A stretch of 59,515 nt of DNA. It comes from Chara braunii. Lineage: Eukaryota; Streptophyta; Charophyceae; Charales; Characeae. Below, one piece after another: positions 1-13,170 of the stretch. The stretch lies in the NCBI GenBank assembly GCA_003427395.1, contig BFEA01000322.1, forward strand, positions 17,863-77,377. The letters are read 5' to 3'. Position 1 is the stretch's first letter; every line of letters starts with the position of its first letter. The notes below the pieces were generated by a model. The model was not told where the DNA came from and did no database searches. It saw only the letters and a list, made by a program, of their open reading frames with translations. The translations under genes were made by a program, and so were the position numbers.

Positions 1-164
1 AACTAACCACCTGCCATCCTTCATCTGGCACCACCGAATCGTTCAGCCATTCCATGAGACAGAAATGGACTGCTTTGCAAGCAATGCACCGTACATCCCT
101 CCATCTGACTAAAACTTCTCATGGCCACCCAGAGAACAGGAGAACATTCAGTTGTGTATCACCC
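1..164 (+). repeat. Dispersed repeat R1, copy 1 (cut by window start)
   Basis: This stretch is nearly identical to 13018-13165 and clearly related to 8084-8230. All three begin AACTAACCACCTGCCATCC and share the stretch reading CACCGAATCGTTCA. The similarity starts at base 1, so the repeat probably extends beyond the left edge of the window. Confidence 0.85.
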
Positions 165-309
165 CACAACAGCACCACATACAAACAAGAGTGACTACCG
201 GTGTGCGGTTCAGTGCTGGCAATTAATTGTTCGATTCCGGCCTGCAAAATCCTCACCACCATTTCAGTAGAGGGAGCAAAGCTTCATCATTTCCGCACTT
301 CCCACAAAC

Positions 310-465
310 ACCATACTCCAAACGTGGCAACACTCGTTAGAAAGCCATCGACCTTAATCCCTAAATGATTGAAGACAGCGGTTCCCAAAGTTTCTGTTTG
401 CTAAGGTCGTTATTTGTGTGTGCGACTTCTTGTGTGTGTTACTGGTAATAGGAGCAGGGATTCCT
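310..465. repeat. Inverted module R7, arm 1
   Basis: The reverse complement of this stretch reappears at about 2340-2492 with few differences (shared words include CCAAACGTGGCAACAC and CTTCTTGTGTGTGTTA). It lies inside the extra sequence that separates R1 from R2 in the left copy and is missing from the 13 kb copy, so it looks like an insertion or a mobile module. Confidence 0.8.
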
Positions 466-545
466 GTTTATTGCCAGTTTACCGAATCCGTTTTTCAAGC
501 TGGCAGGCTCGTTATCTCACCAACATGATGAAATCCCACCACAAG

Positions 546-1010
546 CCATTATTCCCGATCTTGCTCGTGATGTCCAGGAAGGAGCTGCAAAAATAGTTCT
601 CCAACACAATCGAACACGGAGTACTAAGAATCATATAGTCAATATGCTGTCAGAGAGTTACACAGTTTAAGGAAATCACTGGTCATCCAAAAGAAAATTT
701 CTCATTACGCAGCAAGTCATGTACCTGTATAAAAACAAGTGTCGAGGAGGTAACTAGTCATTCAAAAATGTGGCACTGTCGAGGAGGTTGACTCGTCATT
801 GAAAAACGTCGCTCTCTCTCATAAAGAAGCAGGTTCCTGACCGCACATGTTTGCCATGGAAACATATTTGGTGCTCTCTCATCAATGCTTTGAATTCAGA
901 AACGTGGAAAATATCTGTCTGAGCCATAACGAGCAGGTTTCTTCAGTAGTGCACTGACAAGATCATACAGAACCTACCCGCGTCCACCTTGGTCCCCTAT
1001 ACCACAACTC
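546..1010 (+). repeat. Dispersed repeat R2, copy 1
   Basis: Direct copy of 13171-13610 with small insertions. Shared words include GGAGTACTAAGAA, CAGTTTAAGGAAATCACTGG and ATGCTTTGAATTCAGAAACG. The left copy carries a short internal partial duplication around GTCGAGGAGG (735-795) not seen on the right. Confidence 0.8.
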
Positions 1011-1311
1011 CCCCAATCTAAGGGCAAAGGCCTACAGTCTAGGGTTCCCGGTTTAACGCAGGTTGTGCTTCATGTAATGGTCGAGTTCACTACAGTTCAG
1101 AGTTTAGGGCTTAAGGTATCCATAGCAAACGTATCCATTCAATGATGTGACAGGATCAACCAAGTTTGCACCAGCCACATGAATGCACACCAGTTGTCAC
1201 TCGCTAAGGAGTAGGGAGGACAGGAAGCACGTACCAATAGAGGCTAGAGGGCACGGGGGAAGCATATGAACCAGGTCTCGTGATTTGCCTGCGCAAAAAA
1301 AGAACTGCAAG

Positions 1312-2337
1312 TTCAAAAAACTCCAGTGGTATATCTATGCGCTTGAATGCTAGTAGAGTACGAGCTTTTCCATGGAAGCATCCGAATCTGGTGCACGGTA
1401 TTTATACATTGGTTGCTGCGGGGGGGCTTCTGTATTCCAATTTGGTGGGTGGGAAATACCAGAGCCACTGCAGTCGCGCTTTAATGGGAGAATGAACTGA
1501 ACATGTGTCATTGGACGTGGAGTAAACTGGCATGTATGGTTACTGCAATGCTTAGATGGTCTCTGAGTACTATAATTAAGACAAGGCTGGTCTAAGCTGG
1601 TCGTTGCTTAGCAGAGGACTTACTACATCGATCGTTAGTGTCCCACATGTGTCATTGGACGTGGAGTAAACTGGCATGTATGGTTACTGCAATGCTTAGA
1701 TGGTCTCTGAGTACTATAATTAAGACAAGGCTGGTCTAGACTGGTCGTTGCTTAGCAGAGGACTTACTACATCGATCGTTAGTGTCCCACTTTGTGCGCA
1801 AAACGGTAATGTGTATTGCTTGGGTGTTTTGATGACCTAAGTTGGTGAAGCTACATTCCAATTTAGGCTGCGGGGTGCACAGCTCGCACAGCTCGCACCA
1901 CTTACCAAGGCTTGGGTGTTTTCATGACCTACGATCACAATGGCCGTGGTGCAACAAGCGAAACAGCCCTGGTTATACTGGTGACACACGCGATTCGACG
2001 GTCGAGAACTCATCGGGAAAGCCCTGGTACATAAAAATAGTGAGTAACATGTCATGAATTGAGTTTCAACAGAGATCCACGTTGAATTTAGCAGAGTGGT
2101 GGTCTCCTGAAGGTCCCAAAGGTAAGCGACTCGGTGATAGGAAAGGTGTTCGTTTCGAAGTTTGTGTGAGTTTGTGTGGAAGTGTTCCTTAGTGTGGAAG
2201 AAGGAGAAATGTGCATGTGAGAGGCTGCGTACGGAAACGTTCAGCACCGCTTCCGTTTTGTTGCAACAAAAGACAGGATCCCAATGATGTCCAAGTTGTC
2301 ATAGTTACACTGAAATGATGTGGAGGCATATTTAGTG
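1312..2337 (+). repeat. Large inverted repeat R3, left arm
   Basis: About 1.0 kb whose reverse complement is found at 15052-15976. The shared words cover the full length, for example CATTGGACGTGGAGTAAACT and CTTGGGTGTTTTGATGACCT with their complements on the right. The left arm is longer because it holds a 144-bp tandem duplication (1501-1788) that is single on the right. The arms are about 12.7 kb apart. No terminal inverted repeats or coding sequence were seen between them. Confidence 0.85.
1501..1788 (+). repeat. 144-bp tandem duplication
   Basis: Bases 1501-1644 and 1645-1788 are the same 144-bp unit, starting ACATGTGTCATTGG and ending GTTAGTGTCCC, and differ only at AAG versus AGA. The homologous right arm of R3 has one unit, so the duplication arose after the arms separated. 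Confidence 0.95.
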
Positions 2338-2339
2338 CC

Positions 2340-2492
2340 CATGAACAGCAATCCCTGCCCCAATAACACACACAAGAAGTCGCACACAGAAATCACGACC
2401 TTAGCAAACAGAAACTTTGGTAACCGCTGTCTTCAGTCATTTACTCATTAAGGGCGATGTCTTTCTAACGTGTTGCCACGTTTGGAGTATGT
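2340..2492. repeat. Inverted module R7, arm 2
   Basis: Inverted counterpart of 310-465. It lies immediately beside the end of the larger inverted repeat R3 (1312-2337), so the two inverted modules abut. Confidence 0.8.
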
Positions 2493-2640
2493 TTTTTTTA
2501 TTCACTTGCGTGAGCCGTACTGAGCTAATTGCCGCAATGACAAGAAGAATTCAGCCAGAAGGGAATCCTTGAGTGACAACTCGTGTGCATTCATGTGGCT
2601 GGTGCAAACTTGGTTGATCCTCCCTACTCCCTACACGATC

Positions 2641-3212
2641 CTCATAGATACCGCAGTCCATAGCGATAGTGTAGTGGCATTCCAGGCTCCCGTCTCATTG
2701 TACCATTCTCAAAAGGAGCAGACATAGCCATAGATCTTTGTACGCACCGTTAGTCGCCATGATGACATTTATAGTCATCACGGCCGGCTTAATACCGTGC
2801 GACCAGACGAACATCTAATTACACAGCCGACCATACCAGTGCCTGTGTCATCATTCCACCACCTTGTCGAGGGGACTCTACATCACAGGCTTTGACATCA
2901 AACATACCCCCATGAAATGGTATGGATTTCTGCAGGTACAGATCAAAGGCTTCCATCAAAGAACAAGCCTCAGACATCACCCCGATGAAATGATATGGAT
3001 TTCTGGAGGTACAGTTAAAAAGTCTTCCATGAAAAGACAAGCCTCAGATCACCGTTTGTCAGCAAATTGGTCAAGTGCCAACTCTGCCATATGCTTGTCA
3101 TGATATTTAACATCACAGGCTAAAACAATCACATTGACCGCCATGGCAATTTGTTCCCTACCCTTTCCTCAAAACCATTCCAACAAGAACACTGCCATTC
3201 CTGAGATGATGT
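2641..3212 (+). repeat. Dispersed repeat R4, copy 1
   Basis: Direct copy of 17202-17676. Shared words include CCATAGCGATAGTGTAGTGG, CACGGCCGGCTTAATACC and CTTGTCATGATATTTAACA. Copy 1 is about 100 bp longer because a roughly 75-bp segment with the motif ATGGATTTCTG(C/G)AGGTACAG is duplicated at about 2890-3060. Confidence 0.85.
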
Positions 3213-3869
3213 CATCACACTGCTCCCAACGTCCATACCCTTGGCATGAAACCCTATCGCTTGTGCATGACTTCAGGTAGCAGACTCAACATCTCCACTT
3301 GCTAGAATACAACAACATTATAGCCAGCAGACACAAGCCCCTTAACAGACATTGCTCAAATCTGCGGGTTTGGTCAGCACAGGAAACGAACCCTCTGTCC
3401 TGTTGAGCTTGAAGAAATCAGTTTCCATCATTGCAACGACGGGGACTTTATCGTAACAGACCCCAAAAAGCAATGTTTTCATCCATAGTAGTCGATGCAA
3501 TAAGCCTTGCACAGATTTTGTCACATCTGAAACCATAAACAGATCCAACAGGACCGTGCACAACAACCCAGCACGTAATTATAACAGAACATCTCAGCCC
3601 ATATCTCCATGTTTCATCATATAACGTTTTTTCATGACAAACTTCCAATCACCGCCCCCACCCAAGCGTGCCTCGTGTGACAGAGCCGTCAACAGCACAA
3701 ACCGCTCAGACCCTTAGATTCGCCATCAGGTTATGCGCTCAGGTACTTAGATAAAGGTTTTGCTTCACAGCGGCTACACCTAAAACAGGAAGACACATAC
3801 AACAGGACGCAGAATGCGTGAAATGAGTACCATTATGGACTCAGCAGGATAACTCATGAGCACACATTG

Positions 3870-4165
3870 TGGAAGTCGTCCTCAAATCTCTCATCCTCTT
3901 CTACGATAATCGGTCGTATGCCCAACGACTAAAACGACATAACAAGCCGTGACCTCCTACACGGCCGCCCAGTCCTAGTTAACTACATCGTTTCATTCTT
4001 GTCAGACCACACCTTAGAGGAACAGCCATGTGCAAGGAAATAAGTAGCGCCTGTAGGCTCGAACAACCACTTGACGCGTCGCACCCTTCCAGTATTCCAT
4101 TTAGGCAACGTACGAAAGATCGGTCCAAGGAGAAACGGATCCGTCCCAGATACCAAAAATTGCCA
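3870..4165 (+). repeat. Diverged repeat R8, copy 1
   Basis: Related to 24450-24770: both have GTC(G/A)TCCTCAAA followed by a CATCCTC stretch, and later a CGGTCCAAG(G/A)AGAAACGGAT word. It is the only clear link between the 1-18 kb mosaic and the sequence to the right of the microsatellite. Confidence 0.55.
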
Positions 4166-5724
4166 AGTAAACTCCACCTGCATTCTAGAAACGCAAGTTC
4201 AAAAGCATCCATTCATTTGAATGCACAAATAATAGCGGACCAGTTTTTGCTACGAACGCACGCAAGGACTGTCCATTCGTGGCCACCCTTGGAACACAAG
4301 GGGCATCGTTCGACACCACTGGAAATTGCTGTTTTCCAAGGAAGCGTCGTTCGACCCCGCCCTAATCACGTCACCAATTTACATTCCCAGCTACCGAATT
4401 TCCCCATCTGACAACGGGCAACCGCGTTAACCAACCACAAAATAACCATTTTGTACCGCAGACATTCAACCAACTAGTAAAAAAAGAAACGAGTACAAAT
4501 ACGGATTTCCACACACCTCTACTGGTTCTAACCACTCCCTCTACTGGTGCGATCAGAAATATTTACGTAAGAAAACTGAAGGCCAACTTCACCACATGCA
4601 ATGACATCTGAATGCCATCCATGCATACATCGCTGATATTCCCTGGCCTGATCAGTAGGTTTGGGTTTAAATCGTGTTATCCACAGAACAGTTCAGCAGA
4701 CCGTCGTTTGACGTTCATCAACTCAGGCTACTAAAGCTTCCATTTGTTTCATTACTGCCCTTCGCTCAACAAAAACCCGTACCTCACAGCATGTCATAGC
4801 CAGCGCGCCGATGCAGACAGAATCGCGTTCCTTCCAAGTCCTCAACCCCGAGTTTATGGATACAGGCAGAACTGGCATGGAATGGTTATACCAGTACTCT
4901 CCGACAAAGAAACTCCGGTTACACCATTTCCGAGCAGCCTCTCTCTGTCTGAACGACCACATAGAAGGAAAACGTCCGCTTTCAACACGTTTAATCTGCA
5001 GGCATCAGGCTCATTGTACGCCTCGGCCTTCTTCATTTGCTTCAGAAGCAGAACTACCGTTTTAGAGGACTTCCTACCATAGCCTGCAGGCTAGCCTCAT
5101 GCGACTGCACCCCAAATTAGTGCCGATAGAATGTGTTACAAAGGGAGTTCATACACATGCTAGCGCCGCATTCGGCACTAAAACCTGTGCGGACTTGCTC
5201 TCACAGAACGGACCCTGCACTAGCATCATGATCCACTAGCAGCAACGTTGGTCATCATCTCAGAAGGAAGGCAACAAAGACTTTTCATCACAGATTCATG
5301 AACTCGTGATTATTATCCGTTCGCTCATCATAGATGATACAACCCACCTCAAGGAAGCACCTGGCACCAGTCCCATGAGTGTACTTTGAACACCCTCAGT
5401 ACCTGCTCCACGCACATCGTATGGGAAGACAGTCTTCATTGGGGAGGCCTGAAGAACGACGGCTGCCCAGACACACTACGAAACCATTAATGCACAGCTG
5501 TTGGGCTCAGATTACCATTCTCATCTTTGGCTTTCACCCGTATCAGTAGCAGAACTGGCATTAACCAGGTATGTCATCATAGCCCACAACATCTCAGTAG
5601 TCTGACACAGGGAGCATAAGGCGAGCTTCGACAGAATCCCTCAATCCTCGAGACCTGATCATCATCGAGAATCAACTAGCATTTTTCTAACTACCCACCG
5701 ATATCTTCCTACTCTAGACCTGAT

Positions 5725-6010
5725 CAAACTAGCTGGAAAATTTGTTTGCGTTTATCTAACAACCTACCCCTTCACTCAAACTGTGGTTATTTTCATCCTC
5801 GACACCAGATCATCATCAAGAGGACTCACTCGCGAAGGTCCAAACTACCTTACAACATCGTTTTCTTTCGTCTGGCGACCCAACTTCCCAGTGGTCATTA
5901 CAAAACGTAACGACGGCCCACACCCTCAAAAACACAAACCTGATGACCCCGTAATGAGAGAGTCGCATTGCATCAGAGAGATTCCCAACGATTTTCTGTT
6001 CTCTTCATCC
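5725..6010 (+). repeat. Dispersed repeat R5, copy 1
   Basis: Direct copy of 14545-14825. Both share GTGGTTATTTTCATCCTC-like text, TGATCATCATCAAGAG and ACCTGATGACCCCGTAA. The open frame at 5783-6202 is not preserved in the second copy, so I do not call it a gene. Confidence 0.8.
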
Positions 6011-6350
6011 CAAACGACAGTCGATTGTCGCTATCGTCCCAAACGAGAGTCGAACGAACGATGCGAACCTCCACGTCAACAAAGACCCGGTGCAACGCTG
6101 TCTCGTCATCTGCACCATCCTCAAGCAACCAATGTTTTTTATTTTTATTTTTTGAAACCGAGAATTCTTATCGAGGCTAGGACGAGGTTTCATGCCGGCT
6201 GAACTTGCTGTCGCCGACCGTCTCACCTACCACTACGTGAGGCGGGCCGCTCGGACATGGCGAGCGGGGTAGGGACAGTGCTACCTGTTCGTCATCATGA
6301 TGGTGAAGCTACAGGACGTCCAGTCTTCCCGAGAATCCAAAATATGGATG

Positions 6351-6506
6351 TTCCCTAGGAAACACGCTCAGAGATCCTTTCAAATCACGCGCCCGGTGAA
6401 TGGGTCCGTTCGCATAAGCACCTCAGCATATGGGTCTAGACGAAGCCATCCACGCAACGCAGGAGAGTCATACGGCTCTAACCGAATGGGGAACTCACAT
6501 CAATGT
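6351..6506 (+). repeat. Dispersed repeat R6, copy 1
   Basis: Direct copy of 10862-11018: CACGCTCAGAGATCCTTTCA, then CGCAGGAGAGTCATACGGCT in both. It is among the better conserved pairs in the block. Confidence 0.9.
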
Positions 6507-7518
6507 GATCCCATCCGGATGGGGACCGTTGTGCATCGGGCTTTCCCTCCATGGGATATCCTATCCCAAACAGTGTCGACCCGCACCTACGCATACGACA
6601 CTCTCCGCAACTACTAAAACACCCCGGACTACCAACGCGCAGCAATACCGAGTCATCAACTCGTAATACTACCCGTTTTCGCACTTCCGGAAACTACTAC
6701 TACAGGCTTTCCGGATTAACAGCCCGCGAAATTCCGAAAACAAAAATATCCTGAATCACTTCACACCACCTTCCCTGAATATATGACTGGCAATTTGTCA
6801 ACGTCCTCAATGGAAAAGCCCACGTGACACCCGCCACTCCCAATGAATATTGCGGTACCAATCCATTAAGCCAGCCCATGGGGAAAAATCCCCACTGCAA
6901 CGTTTATACTCTGATAGCCTCTGTTCTGTCAACCATCAGGTGAGAACAAAACAAGGCTCGCGGATCTCAACATAGCAATGATGCAAAACGCATTAAACTC
7001 CAAGCGCATCTAAAGATCGCAAGCGTAGAATGCTCTGCTCCACATTGTCAGCCGCGATTCAATAGAGACTGACATCCATTACAACTCAGCATCACAAAAG
7101 CAGAAATGTTCCTACCCGACCTCCATATCAGAGGACAGCATCCCCTGCGGGACCATACATCCATGCCACCTCGAAATGTGGCCTAGTTAAGCCGCAGTGA
7201 TTCTCAACATTCTGCATTTTCAGCCGGTAATTGCATTCTTTCAAGTCAACAATGGCCAACATAGGCGGGAGTGCCAAGTGTTAGACGTATGGCCTTCATG
7301 GCAATACCAGAAAGTCTCGATAACGTGGACCGCCAATCATCAAAGAATGTGGTTGTTTCCTATTGCAGCGACCACAAGAAATGCACAATTGACGTCTGCC
7401 AGAATAGTGAGTCTCACCCACTACCTATGATGTTGTTCTCGACCGCAAGTCACGGACAATTCAAAGCCTCCAAATCACGGAATGTATTTCGATTCACAGG
7501 CTTGCGCTTCCCAAGCAC

Positions 7519-7618
7519 GTTGCCTCAGTTGGAAGTCGTTATCTAGAGGACGAGGTGTGGGCACACCAGTTGCCTCAGTTCGAAGTCATTATCTAGAGGG
7601 CGAGGTGTGGGCACACCA
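7519..7618 (+). repeat. 50-bp tandem duplication
   Basis: Bases 7519-7568 and 7569-7618 are two copies of a 50-bp unit beginning GTTGCCTCAGTT and ending GGGCACACCA, with about three differences. A diverged single relative lies near 12630-12680 (GTCTCAGTTCCAAGTTGTTAT). Confidence 0.95.
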
Positions 7619-8035
7619 GAGGGCTACGACAGCCACCGGCAACGTCAACAGAGGTGCCAGCCTTTCTCGGTTTTGTTAGCTCTACCGAATCATCTCAGGG
7701 CTTTCGAGCCTGCCGTTCGGTCCATGTCACTTCCAGATTAAGAACGACCTCCAGATGTCAATTACAGAAGATACAATCACCAACAACTTGGTATCTAGAA
7801 TCGATTCCCCTTTGACTTAAGCTTCAGGATGCTCAGCAGTGACCACCATCTGTTCCAAGAGACAGGTCAACAGACGTGCATACTGCAGATACTAGCATCC
7901 GCCATGAGAAACGCCTCAGCAGCAGAGGCCCAGGCAGTACGCTAAGCTTAGACACATCTCGGGCTACTGGAAAAGATGGCCCACTGCAGAACATGGAACA
8001 AGACATCAAGTTTTAAGTTGAGACTGCGGTCAACC

Positions 8036-8230
8036 GTGTACGGAAGGTGGTGATTGTCCAGAGCGCTATTTACAACAGCGTCAAACTAACCACCTGCCAT
8101 CCTTCAGCTGGCAGCACCGAATCGTTCATCCATTCCATGAGACAGCAATGGACTGCTTTGCAAGCACTGCGTTGTACATCCTTCCCTCTGACAAAGACTT
8201 CTCTGCGCCACATGGATCTCATGGGACAAT
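8036..8230 (+). repeat. Dispersed repeat R1, copy 2
   Basis: Direct copy of 12972-13165, and from 8084 onward of 1-147. It is more diverged than the other two are from each other: it has CAGCTGGCAGCACC where they have CATCTGGCACCACC. The left extension (8036-8083) is shared only with the 13 kb copy, because the first copy is cut by the window edge. Confidence 0.8.
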
Positions 8231-10861
8231 ATTCAGTAGAGGGAGCAATGCTTCATCATCTATGTACTATCTACATAAGGAGACGAAACCTTTCATAAGA
8301 TCTGTGTGTGACAAAAATATCTCGACCGCAAATTTTGCTATATATAGCATTCAACCAAAACAATGCAGACGACTACCGGTAGGAGTCAGCCGACGACAAG
8401 CCCTTTGACAAGCTATTCAAAACCATCGGACCCTTAAACATGTCACCACCACCTTTTGCACTCAGGCAGTATGCTTCTTCTTATTGCGGCAATTAGCAAA
8501 GTACAGCTCACGCAACTGAAACACAAAACCGACAGACAAGTGCAAACCATCAGAGAACGTATTCCCACGACGAGCTACTACCGAAGAGTAAGTAGGACGA
8601 CTTGTGTGGAAATCACTCACCCTATCGCTTCATGTGGCATCCAAAAATTCGTCCAGTCTTAACCGAAGAGTAAGTAGGACGACTCAACAGGTGCATTATT
8701 TTCCGCCCAAAACTCTTGGAGCACCACGTAAATGGAACTCCGATGGAATTAGCTCAGGCAGTGATGTACCAGTTCCCGCATTAAGCTGGTTTCATCAGAT
8801 TGACACAGATACACACTTCCCATCCCTCATCGAAAAGCATTTATAATTACAATTCCTCACTTCCCATCATTCCCCTTAGAATGACCATGTGTTTCACGCA
8901 TGAGCACCCAAACGACCAGAATTCCGTTTTGCAACCTTGGAAAGAAAATATATTCCACCCGCTCATCACGATACTGAATCCACCTCACGGGAATTCTCAT
9001 CTCGTCCTAGGTCATGTCCGTTATCAACGAAGGACCGATCAGCCTTGCTCAGTTTTGTTCATTCTACCTCACAGGCATAGCCTCCGTAGTTCAACGTGCT
9101 AGAACATCATCGCAAACAACAGAAGACATGCTTTGGCCGTGAACATCATCCACACAGAATCTTCCACACAGAATCACCGAACCAACGAGTCACCGGAACA
9201 TTAACTATTGCCGCACAGACACATATGATCAGCCATATTGACACCTGTTCACCCGCATTCATGCACCGCTGGCGAGACTAGCGGCAGTCAATGTGTGTGC
9301 TGTTCCCGCTCAAATACGGAGCGCAAACAGTCTACCACAGTATTCTACCCCGTCATCCAACACAACATCCATAACAACACTTCAAAAAGGGAAAGACAAG
9401 CCCTACTGAAAGAGGGATCTGACTCACCAACGACTTTGTACCTGAATTGAAATTCGTTCTTTTGTAATGAAAATATTCAGAGAAAAAACACGGTACCAAC
9501 TAGCTGTTTCAGAAGACAGGTCAACAGATGTGCACTCTGCACAACCATTGGTTTGAAATTGACTATTTTTGTACGCTTCCATTGACTCTCGTGACGCATC
9601 ATACGCCATGAGAAACACCTCAGAAGCAGAAGCCAGGCCAATGGAACAGCAGCATTCGATGATCTTTCGAGAAAGGTTTTTCAGGTGAGCCAACTGGTAC
9701 AAGCGCCTCAATCGATACATGCTAACCTGAGCAATAACGCAGACGTCGGGCGGGGTTAAACGAAATGCGTTTCTGCCATCACAACCACAGGTGCTTGAAA
9801 GAAAAGCAGCAATCGACCTCTCTATCCATCCGTCAAACCAGCATTCACACAACCAATATCCAATAGTCATCTCCCCCATAGCCAAAGACCTTGCACATTT
9901 CCATGGGAAGCAAATTCATTGGCAACATTGAAAACCTAGTCGTTACCTCTCGGAACATATCTAGGTTAACATGCGACATCCCCTCTCCTGCCATTCTTTC
10001 GTTCATTGCCTGAAGGGAATCCATGTCACGCGTCATGTGGCTGCAAGAAGCCTACTGCCGCTAGTTATTTCCTCCGACATGGTTCTTCATCCACAAATGG
10101 AAGAAGTCACATGCAGCAATAAATGACTCAAATTACAGATGGGATCAGATATGTTCGTAATGGTTAACATCAGTGTCTCAGACACACGGACCGANCACAA
10201 TTCATCCCTTCCNNTCATTCNGCAGAAGAGNACAGTTATGTCCCTGAAAACATGCACTGGAGNGCTCCAAACATTCACTGAAAAAAAAAACAGNTCACCC
10301 GCATTNTGGACATGGGTCACCGGAGGGCCTCGTGCAGCANTTTTCCACCACCACAGAATCTGATTTTCATGAACAGTCGTAGATTTCTTTCAAATATTTG
10401 GCATCAGATAGGAGCGAAAGACTATGGCATGAGTAATTTCATGGCCTGCAAAGCTCAGATGAAATATGAAGATCATCATCTGCCATATCCCAACTAAAAG
10501 CCAAATTCCCAGACCCCAATCGAGCTTCACAGGATAGTGCGTTACACCCATATCTTCTGACATCTACATGCCTACCTCACGTCAACAGGGAATGGCAAAC
10601 CTGCCCGCTCGGCGAGCCTTCCTAAAGCACACCATACCTGAATAATACACCACAACAGACTACCACCAGCGTACGAGGGACCACTTAACACTGTGCTTTC
10701 CCTATCTAGTACTCTTCTGAAGTGAGACGGCTACACATCCTGTCCCCTCCGACACGAGTGCGCTGTCATCACCGCATAAGAGGCAATTGTGACCTGCATA
10801 ACACCATACACATCTAATATGATGCACATAGGTGGTTCTTAGTCATCATAGGCCAAGCTAC

Positions 10862-11018
10862 CGCCCTAGGAATCACGCTCAGAGATCCTTTCAAATCACG
10901 CGCCCGGTGGATGGGTCCGTTCGCATAAGAATATCATCATATGGGTCTAGACCAAGCCATCCACTCAACGCAGGAGAGTCATACGGCTCTAACCGAATGC
11001 GGATTCTCATCACAGAGT
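10862..11018 (+). repeat. Dispersed repeat R6, copy 2
   Basis: Direct counterpart of 6351-6506. Confidence 0.9.
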
Positions 11019-12971
11019 GAATGCCATTCCTTGAACTCGCACCACAGGGACTGCGCATCATTGGGTACCCCCGCCCATATGCAACTCCTTTCGACATAGC
11101 TTCGCTGTCTGAGGCCTGAGAACTTCAGACAGTTCTCAGTGGTCACAGAGAGACTGTTACATGACGGTCTCTTTCTTGGTACCTTCGTCCAACGTATAAG
11201 TTGACAAAGCAACTCGACTAGAACAACATCACCCACTCATCTTTTAGGGGCTGAGCACAACATTGCATCCTCAAAAAGGCCCACAGGAACTGGCTGTTCA
11301 ACAGAACACAGGGATTGAGTGCAACAGCCACAATCGGATGTGCATTGTCATAACAGCCCTTGTCAACTCCCCATGCTCCAATATATGGCAACTGCTGGAA
11401 GCGACGGTACCTGGATCGCCACCGCCCTCAAAGACAGCCAGATTGCTCAATTTAAGCCCAGTGAAATGGGAAGCCACGACGATTCGTGGCCACCCTTGGA
11501 ACAGGCAGAGCTATATAACCTACCCTCAAACAACACCATTGTAAACAACGCAAACAGACTTCACAACATTCACTTCTACGGAACCACCACGTTCAGATGT
11601 ATTCACCCTCCGACGTTCTGCCATAATAACATTACTTGTCAGAACTTTAAAAGGCGAACAACAGGCACACAGCTATGAAGACCATAGCTGTACACGTGAC
11701 CCTCAGTCTCCGAGGTCAAACTAAGGGAAGAGCTGATAGACATATTCCGACGCTCCTCCCTACTCACTTCCCTCGTATGTTCGTTGATAAACCCCANGCC
11801 GGTTTCAAATTGAGAGTGTCAAGAACTTTATACTCCCCTCCCGAATACACAAAAGGGGCCACAAGCCATGTCAAGGTTCCATTCATNATTTTCGCCACGA
11901 ACGAAACGCATGCTTCACGTTAACGATCAGCACGCGCTCTTGGTTGGCAATCGTTTAATATCTGGTCCACAATGGCACCCCCTTCTCTGCAATGCCTTGC
12001 ACAAAACAAAGCNCACCGGAAAAAGTACATCCAATGCTCGGAGAGCAACTGGGAGTGTGTTTGACAGATCTATTTAAATACTTGCACCGCTCTCCACAAC
12101 GACTGCGACTAGATCTCGCCACTTCATTCCAGGACAAATAGAGCATAGACCACCCAACCATGTACAAAACACAAGAGTCTGCCTTGCCCTTTAGCACCAG
12201 AACCCTCAGATAGACCACCGCAGTAGGATCCGCATGAGACTGCATCCCTACACTTTACCTCAGACATCCAAGGAAGGATTAAACCGCATCAGTTCTCAAG
12301 CCAGGCATGGCGAAAACTCTCGGGCGGCCACTGCGAATGTTTTGAGAGAAGCCATTTCGAGTTTCATCATCGGCATGCTTGCTTATACAACCCCCATCCA
12401 TACAGACTATCTCAACACAACCATACCGACACTTCAATTGCACAGGCATTTCCCTCAGTCTTAGGAACGGAACGCTCTCAGCATCTGTCTCAGGACAACG
12501 AAAGTTTGACAACCATCATCGGATATGCCTGGCCTTCACATCACCGGTGGTTTTGTCATCACACACAGCCCTTCGCGGACAAATCACAAAACATACTTCG
12601 ACACACTGGCTTTGCGCGTCCCAAGCCAAACGCCTTGTCTCAGTTCCAAGTTGTTATCTCTAACACGGTCTTATATAGAGGGCAACGCCAGCTACCTGCT
12701 TTGTCAACATAGGAGCCATACGCAGAGATCTATAACCACAAACTACGCATCGAAAGTTCATCCGCCCCAATGTTAGAGTCTTTCAGGAAGATTCAAGTGA
12801 TTCAGCTTTGCTCATATTTGTTTTCCTCGCAGGCTTAGCCTCCATAGTTCAACATGCAATGCCATCATCGCAAAAACACAATCTTCTCAGGGCTTACATG
12901 CCCGCCGCTCGGAACTTCCGTGCTCGACATTGACCTGTTCCAATACCACAAGGATCGCTCACTGCAGACCC

Positions 12972-13165
12972 GCGTACGAAAGGTGATTGTCCAGGGCGCT
13001 ATTTACAAGAGCGTCAAAACTAACCACCTGCCATCCTTCATCTGGCACCACCGAATCGTTCAGCCATTCCATGAGACAGAAACGGACTGCTTTGCAAGCA
13101 ATGCACCGTACATCCCTTCATCTGACTAAGACTTCTCATCGCCACCCAGAGAACAGGAGACAACA
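12972..13165 (+). repeat. Dispersed repeat R1, copy 3
   Basis: Direct copy of 8036-8230 and of 1-164. It is followed directly by the R2 repeat (13171-13610). In copy 1, R1 and R2 are separated by about 370 bp of other sequence that contains the 310-465 inverted module. Confidence 0.85.
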
Positions 13166-13170
13166 TTCAG

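Noticed and set aside
2189-2247. Short Cys/His-rich frames on both strands near 1840-2370
   Set aside because: They fall inside the R3 inverted repeat, differ between arms, and have no ordered Cys/His spacing.
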